Source: Candidatus Omnitrophota bacterium (lineage in GTDB: Bacteria > Ratteibacteria > UBA8468 > B48-G9 > JAFGKM01). From it: a stretch of 5,013 nucleotides of DNA. Position numbers and translations under genes: made by a program. Shown piece after piece: positions 1 to 5,013 of this stretch. The notes beneath the pieces were generated by a model. It was not told the DNA's origin. It worked only from the letters and a program-made list of their open reading frames with translations, and did not search any database. The stretch lies in contig JAKJFI010000074.1 in NCBI GenBank assembly GCA_022704985.1, forward strand, positions 1 to 5,013. The letters are read 5' to 3'. Position 1 is the stretch's first letter. Every line of letters begins with the position of its first letter.

Positions 1-996
1 GGACTTCTCCAAGATGAGGTAACCGAGGAAGATATAGCCGAGATAGTCTCCAAGTGGACAGGCATCCCGGTAGCGAGGATGCTTGAGGGCGAGGTTGAGA
101 AGCTCATAAAGATGGAAGACCGTCTTTCGTTGAGGGTTGTGGGTCAGCAGGAGGGGATTGTCGCCATCTCTAATGCGATAAGAAGGAACAGGGCAGGGCT
201 TTCGGATCCCAACAAGCCCATAGGCTCCTTCATTTTTTTGGGGCCCACGGGCGTGGGAAAGACAGAACTGGCGAAGGCGCTGGCGGAGATACTCTTTAAC
301 GATGAGAATGCGCTGGTGCGTGTTGATATGAGTGAATATACGGAGAAATTTTCAGTCTCCCGGCTTATAGGAGCGCCTCCGGGTTATGTAGGTTATGAAG
401 AAGGCGGACAGTTGACCGAAAAGGTGAGGAGAAGGCCTTACAGTGTGATACTTCTCGATGAGATAGAGAAGGCGCATGCTGAGGTTTTCAATGTCCTTCT
501 GCAGTTGCTTGACGAAGGGCGGCTGACTGACGGGCAGGGAAGGACCGTGGATTTCAGAAACACGGTTATCATAATGACTTCCAACATCGGAAGTCAGTAC
601 ATCACCATGTTCAAGGATGAGGCGACGATGAAGGAAAAGGTGACCGATGTTCTCAAGAGCACCTTCAGGCCGGAGTTCCTCAACAGGGTGGATGAAATTA
701 TCACCTTCAGGAAATTGAAGAAAGACGACCTGCTGAAGATAGTTGACATACAGACTGCGTACCTGCAGAAACGGCTGGAAGAACGCAAGATAAAAATCGG
801 TTTTAGCGATGCGGTCAGGGGATACCTTGCCGACAAGGGTTACGACGAGGCATACGGCGCAAGACCGCTGAAACGGCTGATACAAAAGGAGATAGAGAAC
901 CCGCTTGCCATGAAGGTCCTCGCCGGCGAGATAAAAGAGGGCGGAACCGTGTGCATAGACCTCAAGGACGATGCTGTTTCGTTCCTTTTAAAATAA
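1..996 (+). CDS. clpB: ATP-dependent disaggregase ClpB, C-terminal part (5' end outside window)
   Basis: The reading frame is open from base 1 to the TAA at 994-996, giving the last 331 residues of a Hsp100 chaperone normally about 860 residues long. Visible parts, numbered from the window edge: the linker into the second AAA+ domain (KWTGIPV, about 18-24), Walker A GPTGVGKT (81-88, bases 241-264), the pore loop GYVGYEE (about 128-134), Walker B VILLDE (149-154), sensor-1 TSN (193-195), the arginine-finger stretch [11 protein letters not shown], and sensor-2 YGARPLKR in the C-terminal small domain. ClpB is preferred over ClpC because the linker reads RMLEGE, the insert between sensor 1 and the arginine finger lacks a recognisable ClpP-docking IGF/LGF loop, and the tail resembles ClpB ([16 protein letters not shown]). 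ClpB works in the cytosol with DnaK/DnaJ/GrpE to pull proteins out of aggregates. The ATG at base 79 is internal, not the start. The heat-shock promoter, if any, lies outside the window. The family call is firm; ClpB over ClpC is likely. Confidence 0.95.
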   Translation, partial: GLLQDEVTEEDIAEIVSKWTGIPVARMLEGEVEKLIKMEDRLSLRVVGQQEGIVAISNAIRRNRAGLSDPNKPIGSFIFLGPTGVGKTELAKALAEILFNDENALVRVDMSEYTEKFSVSRLIGAPPGYVGYEEGGQLTEKVRRRPYSVILLDEIEKAHAEVFNVLLQLLDEGRLTDGQGRTVDFRNTVIIMTSNIGSQYITMFKDEATMKEKVTDVLKSTFRPEFLNRVDEIITFRKLKKDDLLKIVDIQTAYLQKRLEERKIKIGFSDAVRGYLADKGYDEAYGARPLKRLIQKEIENPLAMKVLAGEIKEGGTVCIDLKDDAVSFLLK

Positions 997-1009
997 TGCT
1001 TTCAAGGTC

Positions 1010-1043
1010 GGAATAGATTCTCCTATCTGTTCCAAAACTTTTT
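1010..1043 (+). terminator. Possible rho-independent terminator of clpB
   Basis: Fourteen bases after the clpB stop, arms GGAATAGAT (1010-1018) and ATCTGTTCC (1025-1033) can form a 9-bp stem with one G-U pair and a 6-nt loop. A T5 run lies at 1039-1043, separated from the stem by AAAAC. The stem is AT-rich and the T run is offset, so this is a weak example. A second, poorer hairpin (GGAAT near 1057 with ATTCTCC, then AGTTTTT) follows before 1080. Termination is expected here because clpB and the next gene converge. Confidence 0.4.
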
Positions 1044-1092
1044 GAAATGGCGGGTGGAATGTAAAGTATTCTCCAGTTTTTCGTGAGCTGTT

Positions 1093-1899
1093 TTAGAGAA
1101 GAGTTTCCGGCACCCGCTTTCTTTCAGTGTTATCAGATATTTTACAAGCGGAAGCGGGGTATCCGGAGCGCAGATGTCTGTACCTAAGAAGAGCCGCGGC
1201 TCGGAATGTCCCCATTATTCCAATCATGATTATTACGAAAATAATGGCTCTTCTGAATTTCGTTTCGTTCAACCTGTTTTTTATGCCGATGCCTGTTATG
1301 ACACCTGCCAGAGCAGGAAAAAACGCAAGCATGGAAATCTTCAGGTTTACAGGAGTGAACAGTCCGTTTATGAAATAAAGGGTAACTCCCCACACCGCGT
1401 TAAAGATGAAACATCCTATGAGTGTTGCCCTGAAGATGTCTTTTGGCAGACCGAAAGAAAGCATAAGAAATACAAGCGGAGGACCGCCCATCCCCGCCGA
1501 GCCGGAAAAAATACCGCTTATAAACCCGCTGGTCGCCATGGTCAATTTTGTCTCTCTTATCTGTGGCTTGTATCCGATAAGAAACAGCAGTCCCATGACA
1601 AAAGTAACCGCGGCGATAAGCAGTCTTATTATATTCTGGTCAAGATACTTCAATACAAATACCCCCGCAGGAAGTCCTATTGAAGAACCTGCTATTATGA
1701 ACAACACCTTTTTCCATTGGGTTTTGCCTCTGGCTTCGTGAAGTATAACGAAATTCAGGGTTAGGCTGACAAGCGAAAATGCGGGGATGATAAATTTGGG
1801 CTCGTAAAGAAGCGTTAACAAGGGAACAGCGACAAGTCCCGCGCCAAACCCCCCGAGCGCCTGTATCAAGCATCCGCAGAAGAAGATTATATAAGTCAT
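1093..1899 (-). CDS. Sulfite exporter TauE/SafE family membrane permease
   Basis: This is a 268-residue integral inner-membrane protein of the TauE/SafE (DUF81) family, whose members are proposed to move sulfite, sulfoacetate or other organic anions; the substrate here is unknown. About eight hydrophobic segments are visible, roughly at residues 3-31, 37-55, 65-83, 90-109, 122-148, 158-178, 187-206 and 217-237. The family's two half-repeats show as the glycine-rich N-terminal GGFGAGLVAVPLL (16-28) and the second-half signature GSAGMGGPP (133-141). A basic soluble tail of about 30 residues ends the protein. The frame can be extended 31 codons to a TTG at 1992, but those residues are polar and unlike the family N-terminus, and the TTG is part of a promoter -35 box, so ATG 1899 is chosen. 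No clear Shine-Dalgarno precedes it (AGCGGG is too far away). It lies downstream of waaA on the same strand but has its own promoter, and it converges on clpB. Confidence 0.87.
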   Translation of the reverse strand: MTYIIFFCGCLIQALGGFGAGLVAVPLLTLLYEPKFIIPAFSLVSLTLNFVILHEARGKTQWKKVLFIIAGSSIGLPAGVFVLKYLDQNIIRLLIAAVTFVMGLLFLIGYKPQIRETKLTMATSGFISGIFSGSAGMGGPPLVFLMLSFGLPKDIFRATLIGCFIFNAVWGVTLYFINGLFTPVNLKISMLAFFPALAGVITGIGIKNRLNETKFRRAIIFVIIMIGIMGTFRAAALLRYRHLRSGYPASACKISDNTERKRVPETLL

Positions 1900-1964
1900 G
1901 GTTGTTATCTGATACCCGCTTGATTTATAGGAAAAGGTATTCCAGGATAATCTGTAGTTTTTAT

Positions 1965-1992
1965 ATTTTACGCCGTATCTTTCCCCTGTCAA
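1965..1992 (-). promoter_or_regulatory. Sigma70-type promoter of the TauE/SafE-like gene
   Basis: On the minus strand, TTGACA (1992-1987, perfect -35) is followed by a 16-bp spacer and TAAAAT (1970-1965, five of six matches to the -10 consensus). Transcription would begin near 1958, leaving a leader of about 58 nt before ATG 1899. The position makes the permease an independent transcription unit rather than a simple extension of the waaA operon. Confidence 0.65.
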
Positions 1993-2067
1993 ATGAAAGA
2001 CTGGCCTAAGGATGGGGTTGGGCAGTAAGTAGCGCGCACACTGCGAAGAGAAGATGTCCGATTATTT

Positions 2068-2091
2068 AACCGCAAGGCAGGACACGCGGTT
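2068..2091. repeat. Inverted repeat in the waaA/TauE-like intergenic region
   Basis: Perfect 6-base arms AACCGC (2068-2073) and GCGGTT (2086-2091) enclose a 12-nt spacer. No T run follows on either strand, so it is not a typical terminator. It lies about 76 nt upstream of the -35 box of the permease promoter. It could be a regulator site or chance. The rest of 1993-2193 shows no gene: only short open frames, an 8-bp palindrome CCCGCGGG near 2110, and the waaA terminator candidate. Confidence 0.3.
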
Positions 2092-2149
2092 GACCCGGTC
2101 CATCCTTCCCCGCGGGCATGGAGGAGATGGCTCTGAACTTTTCAGGAAT

Positions 2150-2169
2150 AATAAAAGAAGGCATGGCCT
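2150..2169 (-). terminator. Possible weak terminator after waaA
   Basis: On the minus strand, 24 nt after the waaA stop, AGGC-CAT-GCCT (2169-2159) makes a short 4-bp GC-rich hairpin followed at once by the U-rich stretch TCTTTTAT. The position is right for terminating the waaA transcript, but the stem is short, so confidence is low. A second small hairpin, CTGAA-AAG-TTCAG (2145-2133), follows without a T run. Confidence 0.3.
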
Positions 2170-2193
2170 GACGCCGGATAGTTAAGAACGAAG

Positions 2194-3474
2194 TCAGAGA
2201 TAACGGGAGAGGATGGCAAGGTTGCGGGCGGTGGCGCCGGTGTTTTCAAGAAGGGTTTTATATGCTTTTTCGCCCATCTGCCTGCAGGCTTCCGGGTTAT
2301 CAAGGAGGCGGACGGTTTCTTCGTACAACCTTGCATAGCTATCAACCTCTATCCCGCCTCCGCCGGTTCTGATTTTATTCCATTCTTCTTTAAAGTGCCA
2401 GTGGTGTATCCCGAAGATTACGGGTTTCCTGAAGGCTGTTGGTTCTATGGGATTTTGCCCTCCCCATCTGTAGAGGCTTGCGCCTACGAAGGCAAACTCG
2501 CAGATACTGTAGAAATTGTTTAACTCTCCGTAGGTATCGCCAACGATAATCCGAAGGTCCTTCCCGGCAGGCATACCGCTGCGCCGTATGTATTCAAGTT
2601 TTCTTGCTTCCAGTATGCTATATATCCTTGTCTTATCAAGGTAGCGCGGCACTATCACGGCCGTCACGTCCGCATATTTCTCCAGAATCTTCTCAGCGAT
2701 ATCGGCGATGCGTTCCTCTTCTTCCGGATGCAGGGACCCGAAGACCACGATACGCCTGTCTTCAGATATCCCGAGAATTTCCCTGACCGCTGAAGGATTA
2801 ACTGTCCTGCTCATCGCGTAAGCGAGGTCAAACTTCATACTGCCGACTATCTCCACCTTATTCCTGTCAGCTCCCAGGTATAGGAGTTTTTCCGCCTCTT
2901 CTTCGGTTCTCATTGTAACCGCGGAAAAAAGAGGGAGCAGTTTCTTTGCAAAAAAACGGATTTTCCTGTATTTGGGGTAGGAAAAAGGGGATATTCGTCC
3001 GTTTAGAAGGATAACAGGTATTCTATTATCGTGAGCGATTTTCAGCAGGTTCGGCCAGAGCTCGGTTTCTATAATGACTATCGTCTTCGGGTTTATCTTC
3101 CTGATTGCATGCTTCATTACAGGATAGAAATCAATGGGGAAAAAAAGGTGGTATATGCCGGGGAGCTTTTTTTTCGCTACCTGCCTGCCGGTTTTCGTTG
3201 CAAGGGTCACCACGACGTTTTCATTCTTTTCCTTCTGCAGTTGTTCTATCAGTGGAGTGACCGAAAGGAACTCGCCGATGGATACCGTGTGTATCCAGAT
3301 GTTTTTTCTTCTCTGCAGGCGCTCTTCGGTTTTCCTGTCATAGATTGCGAGTCGTTCCTTCCATCTCCCGGGGAATTCCCTGTCGGGTTTTACCTTGCGC
3401 CAGATGAAAGGCAGTGATACAACAATCGACAGCGCCAGAAGCAAGTTATAGCCTACCAGGCATATGTAAAACAT
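2194..3474 (-). CDS. waaA: 3-deoxy-D-manno-octulosonic acid (Kdo) transferase
   Basis: This complete 426-residue protein is a CAZy GT30 enzyme (WaaA, also KdtA) that transfers Kdo from CMP-Kdo to the lipid A precursor on the cytosolic face of the inner membrane. The length matches the family (about 420-430). In order: an N-terminal hydrophobic anchor (about 8-25); a GT-B N-domain with IHTVSIGE (61-68), where E68 fits the proposed catalytic base; TGR (95-97); ETELWPN (136-142); LNGRIS (157-162); KYR (168-170); then a C-domain with EIVGSMKFD (208-216), FGSLHPEEE (245-253), GDTYGEL (312-318), FVGASL (329-334) and GGQNPIEP (338-345) for nucleotide-sugar binding. The motif usually PRHPE reads PRYLD here (276-280). 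The ATG start gives the expected membrane anchor. Upstream is only TGAAAAAATCTA, a poor Shine-Dalgarno, and the remnant of the mannosidase ends 9 nt before, suggesting co-transcription and possibly coupled translation. Whether it adds one, two or more Kdo residues cannot be read from sequence. Confidence 0.96.
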   Translation of the reverse strand: MFYICLVGYNLLLALSIVVSLPFIWRKVKPDREFPGRWKERLAIYDRKTEERLQRRKNIWIHTVSIGEFLSVTPLIEQLQKEKNENVVVTLATKTGRQVAKKKLPGIYHLFFPIDFYPVMKHAIRKINPKTIVIIETELWPNLLKIAHDNRIPVILLNGRISPFSYPKYRKIRFFAKKLLPLFSAVTMRTEEEAEKLLYLGADRNKVEIVGSMKFDLAYAMSRTVNPSAVREILGISEDRRIVVFGSLHPEEEERIADIAEKILEKYADVTAVIVPRYLDKTRIYSILEARKLEYIRRSGMPAGKDLRIIVGDTYGELNNFYSICEFAFVGASLYRWGGQNPIEPTAFRKPVIFGIHHWHFKEEWNKIRTGGGGIEVDSYARLYEETVRLLDNPEACRQMGEKAYKTLLENTGATARNLAILSRYL

Positions 3475-3483
3475 TAGATTTTT

Positions 3484-3687
3484 TCAGAAAATCAGTTCCA
3501 GTGTGACAATCTGGTACGGGGCAATCTTCAGTTTCAGTTTTCTGCCCCTGGCTCCGGATAGTTCTTTCTGTCTGTTTTCCGCCATATTCGTACTGTACGC
3601 CTTCTTCAGAGGTTTTGCAAACCCAATCTCTGCGGTCTGTTTTTTACCTTCAATCTCAACCAGTCTTAAAATATAAGAATTTCTTCC
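3484..3687 (-). pseudogene. Displaced C-terminal remnant of the GH38 alpha-mannosidase
   Basis: A second minus-strand frame encodes 67 residues and ends with TGA at 3486-3484. It begins GRNSYILRLVEIEG and finishes IAPYQIVTLELIF. Both ends resemble the extreme C-terminus of bacterial GH38 alpha-mannosidases, where a beta-sandwich domain has an ILRLYE-like strand, a middle segment like KKAYSTNMAEN, and a closing strand of the PFEIKTLRL type. It has no start codon or ribosome binding site suggesting independent translation; the only in-frame ATG is internal. It lies in a frame different from the N-terminal part (3666-4592) and overlaps its last codons, so together they are one gene with an internal deletion that also shifted the frame. 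The assignment rests on recalled family patterns, not a search. Confidence 0.75.
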
Positions 3688-4592
3688 CAGCGTTTTTCCT
3701 TTACTCTGTCCTGCACTTTTCTGAATAATTCCCTGTCGTGGTCTTCAACAATCTTGTATACGTGCGCCTGGCTCTGCGAGAATGTAAGGTCCGGATACTT
3801 TCCCATGAGCTTGTTTACCGTCTCAAAATCCCTTAAACAGATGTGTATAGTGTCCTCGTAATTCCACAGCCAGTTCATGTCGATGTGCGCATGTCCCACA
3901 AGATGAACCCTGAATTGCCTTGCGTATTTCCGAAACGCCTCAAGTTCTTTTTCGGCGTTCTTGATATCAGACAGTATTTTGTTCCAGTTTCGCTTCTCTA
4001 TATCGGCAGGGTCAAGGGCTGCAAGCGCTCTGTCCGCATATTTGCGGAGGTGCATGCCTTTTGCGCCTTCGGACAGCCTGCCGGCGAATTTTATCTGGTA
4101 GAGGATGGAGTCCAGTTCAAACAAGATCTCTTCCACACTGGTAATATTCAATTCCGCCCCGAAGTAGCCCAGTCCGTCTCCCGCAGGGGTCTTAAAAACG
4201 ATGAGGCGCTCTTCACCTTTCCGGGCGTGCATCATGAGGGGGAGAGGCGTTGCGATTTTATCCGCCCAGTACTTGTGTCCATAAACCTTCTGTCCGTCAA
4301 TGAAAACCTCCACGCCAGAAGGGAATACAAAGGTCAGGTCAACGTTGCTGTTTTCTGTGGAAATTCCTTCAATCTCGCCGGGCAGAATAAATCTATTCCG
4401 GAAGTAAGCGATGCCGTCCTTCGTTGACCAGTTCAGGGAGCCGTTCCTTTCTTCCCATCCGCTGTCATCCGTTCCCGGCAGTTCTCCGTTTTTAATCCCC
4501 TGGGCGAACCGCCATTTCGTTAGAAACAATTGTTCGTGGATTCGTTTTTTGAATTTTTCCGTAGCAACTTCCCATAATCGCAGTTTTTCCAT
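3666..4592 (-). pseudogene. GH38 alpha-mannosidase, N-terminal part of a gene with an internal deletion
   Basis: This 308-codon frame encodes the front of a class II-like alpha-mannosidase (GH38), which removes alpha-linked mannose from glycans. Residues 1 to about 220 form the N-terminal domain seen in bacterial members, with the substrate-domain-like stretch GVEVFIDGQKVYGHKYWAD. The catalytic domain starts at VGHAHIDMNWLWN (232-244), where H236 and D238 match the first two zinc ligands, and continues through FSQSQAHVYK (271-280) to VKEKRW (297-302). The family should go on as RWE-VGGMWVEPD and several hundred more residues; instead the frame reads five or six unrelated residues and stops at 3668-3666. 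The nucleophile Asp (D-x-FG motif) and the remaining zinc ligands are absent, so activity is not expected. No signal peptide is seen. The ATG start has AAGGGG about 4 nt upstream and a promoter behind it. Full-length relatives are roughly 800-1050 residues. Read with 3484-3687 as a single broken gene. Confidence 0.82.
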
Positions 4593-4598
4593 TATTCC

Positions 4599-4604
4599 CC
4601 TTCT
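4599..4604 (-). promoter_or_regulatory. Ribosome binding site of the alpha-mannosidase remnant
   Basis: On the minus strand the sequence GAAGGGGAATA lies directly before the ATG at 4592. Its purine core is a fair Shine-Dalgarno match close to the start, and it supports ATG 4592 over any downstream start. Confidence 0.5.
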
Positions 4605-4619
4605 GTAAATACTCGCTAT

Positions 4620-4648
4620 ATTAAAAGTTAAACATACCCAAAAGTCAA
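4620..4648 (-). promoter_or_regulatory. Promoter of the alpha-mannosidase/waaA unit
   Basis: On the minus strand, TTGACT (4648-4643, five of six matches) is followed by a 17-bp spacer and TTTAAT (4625-4620, five of six matches). An alternative -10, TAATAT (4623-4618), has a longer 19-bp spacer. The start point would be near 4613, giving a leader of about 20 nt. Since no better promoter is seen directly before waaA, this one may also drive waaA. Confidence 0.6.
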
Positions 4649-4709
4649 ATTCTTCCTCTTATTCCTCAATGCGATTCATCATTACAGGTTGCCATCGCCG
4701 CTTTTCGGG

Positions 4710-4735
4710 AAAAAGCAAAGGAAAGCGCCTTTTGC
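4710..4735 (-). terminator. Possible minus-strand terminator in the divergent region
   Basis: On the minus strand GCAAAAGG (4735-4728) and CCTTTGC (4721-4715) pair around the loop CGCTTT with one bulged A, and TTTTT (4714-4710) follows directly. The layout is that of a small intrinsic terminator, upstream of the mannosidase promoter, where it could stop leftward antisense transcripts. On the plus strand the same bases overlap a second hairpin, GCTTTT-CGGGA-AAAAGC (4700-4716). A further 5-bp hairpin lies at 4747-4760. No gene is seen in 4649-4827. Confidence 0.3.
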
Positions 4736-4827
4736 AAGCAGGAAGGACACTATTCAGTGTGATATCGCAGGAGATACCGTCGCCGCAGTCGTCGAACTGT
4801 GACCGGACTTATTTTATCGCCGTTTAT

Positions 4828-5013
<186 letters not shown>

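Noticed and set aside
352..885. 177-codon minus-strand open frame inside clpB
   Set aside because: It lies opposite the well-conserved ClpB second AAA+ domain and has no recognisable protein features; it is a shadow of clpB.
1..996. ClpC instead of ClpB
   Set aside because: The linker, the lack of a visible ClpP-binding loop and the C-terminal tail fit ClpB better; certainty would need the missing N-terminal half with the coiled-coil middle domain.
1174..1683. 169-codon plus-strand open frame
   Set aside because: It is antisense to the TauE/SafE-like gene, whose membrane segments and GSAGMGGPP motif are clear; the frame is low in recognisable features and rich in Lys/Ser/Tyr.
2118..2171. 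17-codon plus-strand open frame (starts MEEMALNFSG)
   Set aside because: It is very short, has no convincing ribosome binding site, and overlaps the likely waaA terminator on the other strand.
3592..3620. Possible internal promoter for waaA: TTGCAA-N17-TACAGT on the minus strand
   Set aside because: Both boxes match only about four of six consensus bases, and the bases lie in former coding sequence; too weak to annotate without transcript data.
3843..4427. 194-codon plus-strand open frame
   Set aside because: It is antisense to the alpha-mannosidase N-terminal region, and nothing in it resembles a protein family I know.

Overview
The window carries five protein-coding loci from a diderm (Gram-negative-type) bacterium of moderate GC content. 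The LPS-core enzyme WaaA/KdtA shows that the cell makes lipid A-linked Kdo. No motif here fixes a genus or phylum, and I do not claim one.

Layout from left to right: (1) the C-terminal 331 residues of a ClpB disaggregase on +, with its 5' end outside the window; (2) a short convergent intergenic gap with a weak terminator-like hairpin; (3) a TauE/SafE-family membrane permease on -, whose best start is an internal ATG at 1899 rather than an upstream TTG, because that TTG is the -35 box of a good sigma70-type promoter; (4) a 294-nt intergenic stretch holding that promoter, a 6-bp-arm inverted repeat and a weak terminator after waaA; (5) waaA/kdtA on -, complete, 426 aa; (6) a broken GH38 alpha-mannosidase on -, just upstream of waaA; (7) a 299-nt divergent intergenic region with a promoter facing each way; (8) the first 40 codons of gltX (glutamyl-tRNA synthetase) on +, running off the right edge.

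The most notable point is the alpha-mannosidase. Its N-terminal domain and the first catalytic motif (HAHID) are intact to about residue 303. The sequence then jumps, in a different reading frame, into the last 67 residues of a GH38 C-terminal beta-domain. Most of the catalytic domain, including the expected nucleophile and remaining zinc ligands, is missing. The reading frame left behind is therefore a pseudogene, unless the junction is an assembly error. waaA starts 9 nt after the stop of the displaced C-terminal remnant and has no clear Shine-Dalgarno sequence, so it was probably co-transcribed and perhaps translationally coupled to the mannosidase; the frameshift would disturb that coupling.

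The genes do not form an obvious single pathway. Protein quality control (clpB), anion export (tauE-like), outer-membrane biogenesis (waaA), glycan breakdown (mannosidase remnant) and translation (gltX) sit side by side. I found no CRISPR array, insertion sequence, tRNA or rRNA, and no evidence for a new multi-gene system.
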